A DNA stretch of 64,000 nt from SELP01 sp035969385 (GCF_035969385.1 NZ_JAYKKJ010000001.1:1-64000); one strand, 5' to 3'; counted from the first letter of the stretch, positions 35,452 through 44,371 are shown. Translations and numbers: made by a program. The notes: a model not told the origin generated them from the letters alone.

Positions 35452-36770
35452 CGCTCCGCCTCGGCCTTCGGGACAAAGGGGCGGATCATGCCGACAATCG
35501 CTTCAATCGGATTGGGCATGGACGCAATGACCTGTTTCGCGGCGCGGCCCGCGTCTTTGGCCCGTTGATCTTGTGAAAGCTCTGTCACCGCTCTTGTCAG
35601 TCCGGGCGCATCGTTGACGAAGGTCGCGGCGCCGGATTGCGCCAAGACATCGAATGCTTCGGCAAAGTGGCGGACACGGGGGCCGGATAGTATCGCCTTA
35701 CCCTCTGCCGCGGGTTCATAGGGGTTGTGCCCCCCTTCGGTACCGAACCCACCGCCAAGGAAAACGATATCTGACAGCGCAAGGATGGTGCCCATCTCGC
35801 CCGTTGTATCGGCCAAGTAAATATCCGTCGACGGGCCGATGGGCGTTCGCTGACTTCTTTGCGCGACCGTCAGGCCCGCGGCCTGCGCTGCCGCAATGAT
35901 CTGTGGCGCGCGGCGCGGGTGACGGGGGGCCCAGACAAGCAGTGGGCCGCCTTGGGTCTTCAGCGCGCGCGCGGCAGACAATACGACAGGTTCGTCATCC
36001 GCATGGGTCGAGGCGGCAATCCAGGTCGTGCGATGCCCGATCATGACCTTCAGTTCCGCCGCTTCCGCCGGTCTTTTGGGAAGGGCACCGCCAAAAGCCT
36101 TCAGGTCACCCCCGACCAGCAGGTTCGCCCGGTCGTATCCGAGCCGGTCGAACTGGGCAGCAACAGCATCGTTTCGACAATGGATCGAACAGATAAACCC
36201 AAGAAGGTGCCGATAGACCCCCGGATAACGGTCAAAGCTGCGCGACAGTCGGGCATTCAGCATCATCACGGGAATACCGTGATTGGCGGTGGCCGACAGC
36301 ATGGTTGGCCAAAGGTCGTTTTCGATCACCAAACCGACTGTCGGGCGCCAATGATCCAGAAACCGGTTCCAGTGCGCGGCAGTGTCTGAAGGCTGAAACT
36401 GATGGAGCGCATCCGGCAACTGCGCTGCCACCCAATCCGCCCCGGTTTGGGTCATTGTTGTGATCAACACCGACACACCCAGATCTTTTTGCAGAGCGGG
36501 AACCAGTAGACGCAACTGGCTGACCTCGCCCAGGCTGGCGCCATGTATCCAGACCAGCGGCCCCTTGGGGCGTGCTATCGTGGCGCGGCCAGCCCGTTCC
36601 GGACGGCGCTCCTTTGCCGACCCTTGCCGGGCATGGACTAGGTAGGCCGCGGACAGAAACACACCGGGCAGCGCCCGACCCAGACCCCGCCATAGCCTAA
36701 GGAACACCGGCGCAGGGGGCGTGCCGGTGCGTGTATGCTGTATCTCTCTGTCGCTCGGGCTGTGCTGCAC
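35448..36770 (-). CDS. waaA: 3-deoxy-D-manno-octulosonic acid (Kdo) transferase-like
   Basis: A protein of about 440 residues of the GT30 family: HGASLGEV (76-83), ENDLWPT, and the C-terminal GGGFGTEGGHNPYEPA segment. WaaA moves Kdo from CMP-Kdo to lipid A precursor. No ATG lies near the conserved start; GTG at 36770 has AAGG seven bases upstream and is chosen, with GTG at 36707 as alternative. The open frame continues 5' across dapD, but that part is antisense shadow. It is the first gene of an operon with the pyruvyltransferase-like and GT29 genes. The N-terminal region is more divergent than in typical WaaA. Confidence 0.85.
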   Translation of the reverse strand: MQHSPSDREIQHTRTGTPPAPVFLRLWRGLGRALPGVFLSAAYLVHARQGSAKERRPERAGRATIARPKGPLVWIHGASLGEVSQLRLLVPALQKDLGVSVLITTMTQTGADWVAAQLPDALHQFQPSDTAAHWNRFLDHWRPTVGLVIENDLWPTMLSATANHGIPVMMLNARLSRSFDRYPGVYRHLLGFICSIHCRNDAVAAQFDRLGYDRANLLVGGDLKAFGGALPKRPAEAAELKVMIGHRTTWIAASTHADDEPVVLSAARALKTQGGPLLVWAPRHPRRAPQIIAAAQAAGLTVAQRSQRTPIGPSTDIYLADTTGEMGTILALSDIVFLGGGFGTEGGHNPYEPAAEGKAILSGPRVRHFAEAFDVLAQSGAATFVNDAPGLTRAVTELSQDQRAKDAGRAAKQVIASMPNPIEAIVGMIRPFVPKAEAER

Positions 36771-36936
36771 GGGCTGACCTTTGCATGGACTGGGCCTGAT
36801 ATCTATGGCTCCGGTCCAATCGCCACAACAGGAAACGCGCTTCGCCGCTCGCTGAAGGTGACAGGTCGCATTGTGCCAGCCACGACCTGCCGTTATAGGG
36901 CAACGCAACGTCAGATTGACCGGAAGGAATGGCCCC

Positions 36937-37764
36937 ATGTCCAACGCCCAACTCGAATCCGCCATCGAAGCCGCGTGGGAAACCCGCGACCAGATCACCC
37001 CCGCCACCAAGGGCGAGACCCGGGACGCGATCGAAGATACGCTGAACGCGCTGGATAGCGGCAGCCTCCGCGTCGCCGAGAAGCAGGAAGACGGCAACTG
37101 GCATGTGAACCAGTGGGCCAAGAAAGCTGTTCTGCTTGGCTTCCGGATCAAGGACATGGAATTCCAGTCCGGTGGCCCGCAGGGTGCCGGCTGGTGGGAC
37201 AAGGTCGACAGCAAGTTCGCGGGCTGGGGCGATGAAGAATTCCAGTCCGCCGGGTTCCGCGCGGTTCCGAACTGCATCGTGCGCCGGTCCGCCTATATCG
37301 CGCCGGGTGTGGTTCTGATGCCGTCCTTCGTGAATCTTGGCGCATATGTTGATTCGGGCACCATGGTTGACACCTGGGCCACCGTCGGCAGCTGCGCCCA
37401 GATCGGCAAGAACGTGCACCTGTCGGGCGGCGTGGGCATCGGCGGCGTGCTGGAACCGATGCAGGCCGGCCCGACCATTATCGAAGACAACTGTTTCATT
37501 GGCGCCCGGTCCGAAGTCGTCGAAGGCTGCATCGTGCGCGAGGGCTCGGTTCTTGGCATGGGTGTCTTCATCGGCAAATCGACCAAGATCGTTGACCGTG
37601 AGACTGGCGAGGTCATGTACGGCGAGGTCCCCCCCTATTCGGTGGTCGTGGCCGGGTCGATGCCGTCGAAGAACGGGATCAACTTGTACTGTGCCGTGAT
37701 TGTGAAGCGGGTGGACGAAAAGACTCGGTCCAAGACCGGCATCAACGAGCTGCTACGTGACTGA
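36937..37764 (+). CDS. dapD: 2,3,4,5-tetrahydropyridine-2,6-dicarboxylate N-succinyltransferase
   Basis: A 275-residue trimeric left-handed beta-helix acyltransferase with hexapeptide repeats (for example IAPGVVLMPSFVNLGAYVD and IGGVLEPMQ). It succinylates tetrahydrodipicolinate in lysine and meso-diaminopimelate synthesis, the step before DapC, with DapE (41.1 kb) acting later. ATG at 36937 has AAGGA upstream. Divergent from waaA; followed by a small gene overlapping its stop. Confidence 0.96.
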   Translation: MSNAQLESAIEAAWETRDQITPATKGETRDAIEDTLNALDSGSLRVAEKQEDGNWHVNQWAKKAVLLGFRIKDMEFQSGGPQGAGWWDKVDSKFAGWGDEEFQSAGFRAVPNCIVRRSAYIAPGVVLMPSFVNLGAYVDSGTMVDTWATVGSCAQIGKNVHLSGGVGIGGVLEPMQAGPTIIEDNCFIGARSEVVEGCIVREGSVLGMGVFIGKSTKIVDRETGEVMYGEVPPYSVVVAGSMPSKNGINLYCAVIVKRVDEKTRSKTGINELLRD

Positions 37765-38116
37765 GACACCGAAAACCAAGACCCCAAAACGCCAGCAAGT
37801 CTATACCCTGCTGGTCGACGTGGGCCGCAAGGACGGCGACGGGCTGCCAGATGGCAGCACCGGCGCCGCGCTGATCTGCTATGCCTCCGGTGTGGACGAG
37901 GCAGAGGCCGTGCGGGAAACAGTTGCGATCCTGAAGCAGGCGGACCTCGCCCCGCTGGACGTGACCGGATACGGCACGCTGGAAGAACGCCTTGCCGAAG
38001 GGCACGAGGTGCCGGACGAGGAACGGGACCTGATGCAGCGGGCGATGGATGAAAACGCGGTTATCGTTGCACAGATGACCCCGTTCTACGACGGCGAGGA
38101 CACCGAGAGCGTCTGA
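37757..38116 (+). CDS. conserved hypothetical protein downstream of dapD
   Basis: A 119-residue soluble protein with a GTG start that overlaps the dapD stop by eight bases, so translation is probably coupled. Features are a basic N terminus, YTLLVDVGRKDGD, an acidic C terminus (PFYDGEDTESV) and predicted alternating strand-helix elements. No known domain is recognised. The coupling hints at a role linked to dapD, but nothing in the sequence says what it is. Confidence 0.7.
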   Translation: MTETPKTKTPKRQQVYTLLVDVGRKDGDGLPDGSTGAALICYASGVDEAEAVRETVAILKQADLAPLDVTGYGTLEERLAEGHEVPDEERDLMQRAMDENAVIVAQMTPFYDGEDTESV

Positions 38117-38149
38117 CGGACCTCTGTCGCAGGCCCTTCACTCAATGTC

Positions 38150-39226
38150 CTAGCAAGCAAGCGTCAGGGCTTCGTAGTCGCGCAAGACCGTGATTTCCAG
38201 AGAGCCTTTGTGGGGCAGAAGCTCGGCTGGCATGTCCCGCAGAACCGAATGTGAACGCAGCCTCGGGTCTTTCAGGAACCGTGCAGGATCAAGACTTTCC
38301 AGGGCGGCCCCGCTGACCGGGAAGATCGAGTGTCGGTCAAGCACGAGTTGGTAATAACGCTGCACGAGCCTGTAGGGCCCCCGCAAGATGGCTTTGCCGT
38401 CGATCAGGTGCCGGACCGCTGTGCAGATCTGCTCTTGGCCAAACAAGTATTCAACCTTTGATCCTTTCATTCGAATCTTCTGATCGCAGGCCAGAACAAG
38501 GTCGTAGCGGAGCCCATAGTAGGGCTGGCGCACCGTCAGGGGCGCATGTCGACCACGCGCCGGCAAGACCTGTGAACCAACCCAGCGAACTTGTGCCTCT
38601 TCGCCGTCAGCGGTTCGGACCACCTGTCCCGACCGAACCATTTCTATCGGCACAGGACCGTCTGGGGTTTCTACGACAGACCCCGGTGCAATTGTGGCAA
38701 CCGGCCCGATGGGTTCCACTTCGTCGGAAATCGCGAGGTAGGTCACTTCCGGCTGCACGAATGCGGTGGCTTCGGTCCCGGCGATCCGCATCACATCCCG
38801 ATTGCATAGGGGGATCGGATTAGAGATCTCGGCAATCAGTGTTTCTTCCTTGTCTGGGAAATCAACCGCGACAAGCCCGGTCTTCATTGGCGCATCCCAG
38901 GAAAATGTGACCTGAATGGTGTCGCCCGGCATACGTTCGCCGATCTGGAGGCGAGTGCACTCCGACCGTTCTGCCTGCCCTTGCAGAAGGCTCAGGGTTC
39001 CGTCGGGATCGAGACATAGAATGAGGCTGCTCAACCACGGATCACGTGCAACATATCGCAACAGGTTCCGCCTGCCCTGATCCGGATCGAACAAAAACTC
39101 CAGTCGCACTGTGCCGCATGGAAGGAAGCTATCCGGATCACGCAGCGCACCGATTTCGCCGCCATGCTCCAACCCCTGTGGCCGGTAACTGGCTCCGTGC
39201 TTGTCTCTGAGTGCGATCCAACCCAT
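38150..39226 (-). CDS. Hint-domain protein lacking the catalytic cysteine
   Basis: A 358-residue protein. The first 170 residues form a beta-rich region without a recognised domain. Residues about 176-320 align with the Hint domain of the adjacent protein: GPVATIAPGSVVETPDG stands where the neighbour has IPCFVAGTMIRTAEG, so Thr178 replaces the splice/cleavage cysteine, and CDQKIRMKG replaces SPQHRILVRD, so the catalytic His-Arg is also lost. The VLDRHSIFP block is kept. It therefore looks like a degenerate Hint fold that cannot self-process. It lies 11 bases after its active-looking paralogue, in the same operon. No signal peptide is seen. Confidence 0.8.
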   Translation of the reverse strand: MGWIALRDKHGASYRPQGLEHGGEIGALRDPDSFLPCGTVRLEFLFDPDQGRRNLLRYVARDPWLSSLILCLDPDGTLSLLQGQAERSECTRLQIGERMPGDTIQVTFSWDAPMKTGLVAVDFPDKEETLIAEISNPIPLCNRDVMRIAGTEATAFVQPEVTYLAISDEVEPIGPVATIAPGSVVETPDGPVPIEMVRSGQVVRTADGEEAQVRWVGSQVLPARGRHAPLTVRQPYYGLRYDLVLACDQKIRMKGSKVEYLFGQEQICTAVRHLIDGKAILRGPYRLVQRYYQLVLDRHSIFPVSGAALESLDPARFLKDPRLRSHSVLRDMPAELLPHKGSLEITVLRDYEALTLAC

Positions 39227-39237
39227 TGCGCGTCAGC

Positions 39238-40836
39238 TCAGGCCACTTGGGCCCGGAGCTCTTCGAAAAGGACTTCCGCTTCGTAGGATTTCAGGATGCG
39301 CCGTGCCGCCGGACCATATCCTTCCCCTGTCTTCGGGTTGAGTTCAGGGAAGATACGGCAAATCTCCCTTAGGACGTCGGCGTCGAACATCTCTGACGTC
39401 TGGTTGCCCGGGAGGAAGCTCTCGGTGGCAAGTCCCTCCGAGTAGATGACTTCGTGCCGGTCAAACAGTAGATGAACATATTCGACCCTGTCACAGGGCG
39501 CACGCTTGACCGAACGGCTGTTGACGAGGTCCTTCGCCTTCACGAGCACCTCACCCTCCCCAAACAGCATCTCGGCAAGAAAATCGCGCACAAGTATACG
39601 GTGTTGAGGCGAAACGCGCAGGCAGCCATGGGGGCCAAAGGTCCCGGCCTTGATCCGGACCGGCGCCAACTCGCCCAGGCCGCTGACCTGTCGCCTCCCG
39701 ATCCAGCGCAGCGGTTGCAGCCCATTGTCCACAGTTTGAACAAGTGTTCCCGGCTGAAGGGTCTCAACCGGGACATCACCCTCTGCGGTTCGGATCATCG
39801 TTCCGGCGACAAAGCATGGGATGGTTGTAACGCTTACAAAGCCGATATCGGTTTGGGCAATATTGCCAGCCGGATTAATTGCGGCAACCTCGTATGTGAA
39901 ATGGACCGTGTCGTGATCGCTGTCGGTGACGATCTGAAAGGTTCCATCCGCGTTGAGCGTCACCTGTTGCCCACTGCCTAGGGTCACCGTGTCGCCCGCG
40001 CTCACTGCGATCCCGTTGATATGGGTGATCTGCAAGGTAAGACCGGTCATGTTCACATCATTGCCCAGAACGTCCAACGTGCCCGACGCTCCTTCCTGCA
40101 AGGTGATCTCATCTTCGATCGCCACAAGTGCGGTCTGCACCGAACCGGCGGCGATCAAGACATTCGAGTCATACGAACTGTCTGAAACGTCTGCGATTGC
40201 GATTCGGATCGAATTCACCTCTCCGGAGTTGACGGGCATGGTCAGCGTCATCGAGACGGTAAAACCGTCCATCTCTGTATTGTATTGGTCGTTGGTGTTG
40301 GAGTGATACAGGTTCGTATTGTCCGACTGGTTTACGCCACCGACCTGTGTCGGCCCTTCAGTCACCGACAACGGCACGTGTTCGCCATTTACCCAAACAC
40401 CGAAGAAATCGTTGTAGATCGACGCTGAATACTCTGGGTATTCATCCGACGAGAAAACGAACTGAATCGTCATCACGTCGCCGTCCGGAATGAACTGGAT
40501 GTCCAGATAGGACGCGTCATAGGTGCTTGTCCCGGCGATCGCGTTGAAGTCGGAAATGTTGTTGGCGCCACCTGTATTCGTCGATGTGCTGTTGCTCTGG
40601 TTCGACTGCCCCCATGAGTTGGTGAAAGACCGGACCTGACCGGTAGACAGGATAACGCCCGTATCGCCCGGTGTCGCCGTGGGCGAAAGGGCGTCGCCGT
40701 TCGAATAGATCCCGGAAGAGTAGTAGGAGCCCGAATAGGACGCGCCGACGACCTGAGTGCCAGTGCCAAAGATCGTTTGTGCCATTTCCAACGCGGATGC
40801 GTTTATATCATATGACAGTTCGCTTGCCTGAACCAT
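39238..40836 (-). CDS. choice-of-anchor L and Hint domain protein
   Basis: A 532-residue protein. Residues about 10-235 match the choice-of-anchor L domain (VFSSDEYPEY at 127-136, YNDFFGVWVNG), followed by a cadherin/Ig-like module (VLGNDVNMTG, 256-265) and a Hint domain from about 340: IPCFVAGTMIRTAEG with nucleophile Cys341 and SPQHRILVRD with His412. Low-complexity Ser/Asn/Gly runs and absence of a signal peptide suggest type I-style export in marine alphaproteobacteria, but no C-terminal RTX repeat is visible. The Hint part could cleave or modify the exported N-terminal part. It heads an operon with the degenerate paralogue. Confidence 0.82.
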   Translation of the reverse strand: MVQASELSYDINASALEMAQTIFGTGTQVVGASYSGSYYSSGIYSNGDALSPTATPGDTGVILSTGQVRSFTNSWGQSNQSNSTSTNTGGANNISDFNAIAGTSTYDASYLDIQFIPDGDVMTIQFVFSSDEYPEYSASIYNDFFGVWVNGEHVPLSVTEGPTQVGGVNQSDNTNLYHSNTNDQYNTEMDGFTVSMTLTMPVNSGEVNSIRIAIADVSDSSYDSNVLIAAGSVQTALVAIEDEITLQEGASGTLDVLGNDVNMTGLTLQITHINGIAVSAGDTVTLGSGQQVTLNADGTFQIVTDSDHDTVHFTYEVAAINPAGNIAQTDIGFVSVTTIPCFVAGTMIRTAEGDVPVETLQPGTLVQTVDNGLQPLRWIGRRQVSGLGELAPVRIKAGTFGPHGCLRVSPQHRILVRDFLAEMLFGEGEVLVKAKDLVNSRSVKRAPCDRVEYVHLLFDRHEVIYSEGLATESFLPGNQTSEMFDADVLREICRIFPELNPKTGEGYGPAARRILKSYEAEVLFEELRAQVA

Positions 40837-40843
40837 TTACCGC

Positions 40844-40858
40844 CTCGACATTGTCGAG
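40844..40858 (-). promoter_or_regulatory. short hairpin overlapping the ribosome binding site of the anchor-L/Hint gene
   Basis: CTCGAC and GTCGAG with a 3-base loop, ending inside the GAGG Shine-Dalgarno that precedes the ATG at 40836. Folding would partly hide the site and could lower translation. The stem is only six base pairs, so this is tentative. Confidence 0.35.
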
Positions 40859-41105
40859 ACAGCGCACGCACGCACCCAGGAAACGTGGGCGCTATATCTG
40901 GTAGCTGAACCTGCTCGTCACAGCCTATTGTGTGCTTGCCCTGCCTCGGGTCATTTATTGTCTTCATTTTAGCATCAATGCAGGGCGTGAGCACCACTTT
41001 TTGTTGTCCAATGAATCGGTGTTGCATCCGCATCCCAGCTCTGGTTGCCAGCCTTCATTGCATCCCGCTGGCTGTCGGGCTACGGGACAGACCAAGGAGA
41101 CTGCC

Positions 41106-42257
41106 ATGACTGACCGGATCGATCCCGTAGACCTCACCGCGCGGCTTGTCCGCTGCCCGTCTGTTACGCCGGACGAAGGCGGCGCGCTGGTCTTGCTGGA
41201 AAACCTTCTTGGCCCTGCAGGTTTCGAATGCACGCGGGTTGATCGGGGGGGCGTATCCAACCTGTTCGCCCGTTGGGGCCGCAAGGGCGCGAACCGGACG
41301 TTCGGGTTCAACGGACATACCGACGTGGTTCCGATCGGCAACCCCGACGACTGGACCGTTGATCCCTTCGGGGCGGAAATCCGCGATGGGTATCTTTGGG
41401 GTCGGGGCGCGACCGATATGAAATCCGGCGTCGCGGCGTTTGCTGCAGCCGCCATTGATTTCACCCGCGAAACCCCGCCCGACGGCGCCATTATTCTTGC
41501 CATTACCGGCGATGAGGAAGGGCCGGCACTGGACGGGACCACCGCGCTTCTGGACTGGATGGCAGAGGCAGGCGAGCGGATGACAGATTGCCTTGTCGGC
41601 GAACCCACCAGCCCAAACGAGATGGGCGAGGCGATGAAAATCGGCCGACGCGGGTCGATGACCGCGCGGTTCACTGTGACCGGCGTTCAGGGCCATTCTG
41701 CCTATCCTCACCGGGCCAAGAACCCCCTGCCGCCCCTTGCCCGTCTGATGGACCGGCTGGCCAGCCACAAGCTTGACGGGGGGTCAGACCATTTCGACCC
41801 GTCCAGCCTTGCCATTGTCACCATCGACACCGGCAACCCCGCCACCAACGTGATCCCCGCCAAGGGCACCGCCGCCGTCAACATCCGCTTCAACGACCTG
41901 CACAGCAGCCAAACCCTGACCGACTGGATGCAGGCCGAGGCCAATGCGGTCGCCACGGACTTCGACGTGAAAATCGCGATGGAGGTGAGCGTGTCCGGGG
42001 AAAGCTTCCTGACGCCGCCGGGCGACCTTTCCGATCTGATCGGCAAGGCGGTTCAGGCGGAGACCGGGCGCATGCCGGAAATGTCCACCTCGGGCGGCAC
42101 ATCCGATGCCCGCTTCGTCAAGGATCATTGCCCGGTGGTCGAATTCGGCCTGGTCGGCAAGACCATGCATCAGGTCGATGAACGGGTCAGCGTGGAGCAG
42201 ATCCACCAGTTGAAAGCGATCTACGGCCGCATCCTTCGGGACTATTTCGCCGACTAG
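41106..42257 (+). CDS. dapE: succinyl-diaminopimelate desuccinylase
   Basis: A 383-residue M20 metallopeptidase with the di-zinc motifs GHTDVVP, GRGATDMKSG and TGDEEGPALDGT. It removes the succinyl group added by DapD to yield LL-diaminopimelate for lysine and peptidoglycan. AAGGAGA precedes the ATG by seven bases; the upstream open frame is not used. The stop overlaps the stop of the convergent TRIC gene (CTAG). Confidence 0.95.
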   Translation: MTDRIDPVDLTARLVRCPSVTPDEGGALVLLENLLGPAGFECTRVDRGGVSNLFARWGRKGANRTFGFNGHTDVVPIGNPDDWTVDPFGAEIRDGYLWGRGATDMKSGVAAFAAAAIDFTRETPPDGAIILAITGDEEGPALDGTTALLDWMAEAGERMTDCLVGEPTSPNEMGEAMKIGRRGSMTARFTVTGVQGHSAYPHRAKNPLPPLARLMDRLASHKLDGGSDHFDPSSLAIVTIDTGNPATNVIPAKGTAAVNIRFNDLHSSQTLTDWMQAEANAVATDFDVKIAMEVSVSGESFLTPPGDLSDLIGKAVQAETGRMPEMSTSGGTSDARFVKDHCPVVEFGLVGKTMHQVDERVSVEQIHQLKAIYGRILRDYFAD

Positions 42258-42874
42258 CTTCGGGGTGGGCGGGCCTTGTAGACCGGCAACCGCCACCCGA
42301 AGGCGAGGCTCCCCGACCGCAGCAGCAGCGTAACCGCTGCGCAAGCGATCAGTGCGACAGGTTCGGTCAGGCCAATTGACAGGGCCAGCATTGCTGCCCC
42401 CGCCCCGGCAAAGGCGCAGGTGACGTAAAGCTCTCCCTGTTTCAGAACCAGCGGCACCTCGTTACAGACGACATCCCGCAACAGCCCGCCGAAACACCCG
42501 GTCGACACCCCCATGATCAGGACGACGGTCGCCGGTTGCCCAAGATCCAACGCCACCCCGACCCCGGCCGGAACGGCCACCGCAAGGGCGCAGGCATCCA
42601 GCCAGGTCAGAACTCGCAGACGGCTTTCGAGCAAGTGTGCAAGGAAGAAGACGGCAACGGCGGGCACGACGGCGGCCCACAGGATGGACGGGTCCGCCAC
42701 CCAGAACACCGCATGACGGTTCAGCAGAAGGTCGCGCAGGGTGCCGCCGCCGACGGCTGTCAGGCTGGCGACGAACAGGAACCCGATGATGTCCAGTTGG
42801 GCGCGACTGGCCACAAGGGCGCCGGTCAACGCGAAGATGAAGACCGAGGCGATATCGAGGAGGGCGATCATCAT
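42254..42874 (-). CDS. trimeric intracellular cation (TRIC) channel family protein
   Basis: A 206-residue integral membrane protein with seven hydrophobic segments and two internal repeats marked by GGGTLRDLLL and GGLLRDVV, typical of the YadS/UPF0126 TRIC family. Bacterial members form potassium-permeable trimers. It overlaps the stop of rnhA by four bases and is the last gene of a long minus-strand run. Confidence 0.88.
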   Translation of the reverse strand: MMIALLDIASVFIFALTGALVASRAQLDIIGFLFVASLTAVGGGTLRDLLLNRHAVFWVADPSILWAAVVPAVAVFFLAHLLESRLRVLTWLDACALAVAVPAGVGVALDLGQPATVVLIMGVSTGCFGGLLRDVVCNEVPLVLKQGELYVTCAFAGAGAAMLALSIGLTEPVALIACAAVTLLLRSGSLAFGWRLPVYKARPPRS

Positions 42875-43326
42875 TTGCCCTTCGGCTTGAAAGGGGCCAT
42901 GCCTTCGCGGGCCAATTCATCGGCCCGTTCGTTTTCCGGGTGTCCGGCGTGCCCCTTGACCCATTCCCACGTCACCCTGTGTCGTGCCTGCGCCGCATCC
43001 AGCCGCTGCCACAGATCGACATTCTTCAACCCGCCCTTCTTGGTCCAATTGTTCCGCTTCCAACCGTGGATCCACTTGGTGATCCCGTCTTTGACATAGG
43101 CGCTGTCGGTTACGATGGTGATGGTTGACGGACGGGCAAGCGTTTCAAGCGCGGTGATGGCGGCCAGAAGCTCCATCCGGTTATTGGTGGTTTCCGCCTC
43201 GCCACCACAGAGGGTGCGTTCCTTGACGATCTGCTCCCCGTCCTTGGCCAGCATCAGCACGCCCCAGCCACCGGGTCCGGGGTTCCCGGAACAGGCACCA
43301 TCCGTGTAGGCGTAAAGATCCGGCAT
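42871..43326 (-). CDS. rnhA: ribonuclease HI
   Basis: A 151-residue RNase HI with the four acidic catalytic positions in YTDGACSGNPG, ETTNNRMEL, VTDSAYV and NERADELA. It degrades RNA in RNA-DNA hybrids. It follows the methyltransferase gene by two bases and overlaps the TRIC gene. Confidence 0.95.
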   Translation of the reverse strand: MPDLYAYTDGACSGNPGPGGWGVLMLAKDGEQIVKERTLCGGEAETTNNRMELLAAITALETLARPSTITIVTDSAYVKDGITKWIHGWKRNNWTKKGGLKNVDLWQRLDAAQARHRVTWEWVKGHAGHPENERADELAREGMAPFKPKGK

Positions 43327-43328
43327 GA

Positions 43329-43922
43329 TCAGCCTTTCCTGGACAGGCAGATGACAAAGGGATCGTCGCTTCCGGCCAGTCCTTTGCCGGTGCCCTCGCG
43401 GGTGCTGACCGCGGTGAACCCAGCGCTGCGCAACAGGTTGTGCAGTTCATCGACCGCGACATAGGTATAGGCGCGCCCGATCGGGTCGCGCGCCTCGCCC
43501 GTGCCCGTCTTCATCCCGATGTGGAACAGTCCGGCGGGTTTGAGGGCGTTATGGATGGCCGACAGGTGCCGTGGCAGGTCTGCGCGGGGCGCATGCAGCA
43601 GGCTGAAGTTGGCCCAGACCCCGTCGTATTCATCCGTTGCATCGACATCGTCGAAGGTGCCGACCCGTGCGCTAATGGCATGGGTCTCATTCGCAAGCGC
43701 CACCATTTCCGGGCTGGCATCCAACGGGTCCGGATCAAACCCCGCCGCCCGCATATGGGCCGAGGCTGTCGCGGGGCCGCAGCCAAGGTCCAGAACCCGC
43801 CCGCCCTTGGGCAAATGCCCCATGAACGCTAGAAGGTCGGCATCCGGCTCGCTTCCTGAAAACAGCCGGGCATAGTCCGCAGCCTGCCGCGCATAGACGT
43901 CGAGTGTTTGCCGATCCACCAT
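43329..43922 (-). CDS. class I SAM-dependent methyltransferase
   Basis: A 197-residue methyltransferase with motif I VLDLGCGPATAS and the acidic follow-up (LDASPEMV), then GVWANFSLLHAPR and the C-terminal strand (KPAGLFHIGMKTG). Substrate unknown. The ATG at 43922 overlaps the stop of the DUF3429 gene by one base (TGATG); upstream in-frame starts are antisense or internal to that gene. Confidence 0.83.
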   Translation of the reverse strand: MVDRQTLDVYARQAADYARLFSGSEPDADLLAFMGHLPKGGRVLDLGCGPATASAHMRAAGFDPDPLDASPEMVALANETHAISARVGTFDDVDATDEYDGVWANFSLLHAPRADLPRHLSAIHNALKPAGLFHIGMKTGTGEARDPIGRAYTYVAVDELHNLLRSAGFTAVSTREGTGKGLAGSDDPFVICLSRKG

Positions 43923-44371
43923 CAGAGGACGGTTACGCCAAGGGAAAGAACCACAACCGCAGTCAGCCCGATCCGCAGGGACATCCACCAGCGCGGCGCC
44001 AGCCCCCAAAGGACGAAGAACCAATCAAGGATCAGCAACCCGATAAACCCGAAGATCAGGTTTGTTGCGGCTGCGACCGGCCCCCCGCCGACCATGAAGA
44101 AGGCCCAAAGCGCCGGAATGACCGATAGGGCATAGCCGGTCGCGGCACGTGCGCCCGATGCCTTGGTTGCAAAGCCCCACAATACGCCGGACATGAAGGC
44201 AAGGATCACCTGCCCATAGGCCAGACCGACATAGGGGCCGGTGAACCGCCCGCCCAAAGACGACAGGCTCCACTGCCCCAAGGCCGGGGACAGTTGCGTC
44301 AGCGCCCCCCAGACAAAGGGGATTAACCCAGCAAGGCCAAGGATCAGTGCCGAGAGCGGGATTCGGGTCAT
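43922..44371 (-). CDS. DUF3429 membrane protein
   Basis: A 149-residue protein with four or five hydrophobic segments and the conserved GLIPFVWGAL start, YGQVILAFMSGVLWG and a C-terminal WG-rich segment, matching DUF3429. Inner-membrane protein of unknown role. It starts inside the ispH stop (ATGA) and is coupled to the following methyltransferase. Confidence 0.83.
   Translation of the reverse strand: MTRIPLSALILGLAGLIPFVWGALTQLSPALGQWSLSSLGGRFTGPYVGLAYGQVILAFMSGVLWGFATKASGARAATGYALSVIPALWAFFMVGGGPVAAATNLIFGFIGLLILDWFFVLWGLAPRWWMSLRIGLTAVVVLSLGVTVL

Noticed and set aside
36771..37277. N-terminal extension of waaA across the waaA-dapD gap and dapD
   Set aside because: The extension is antisense to dapD and has no similarity to WaaA; a GTG start with a ribosome site at 36770 fits.
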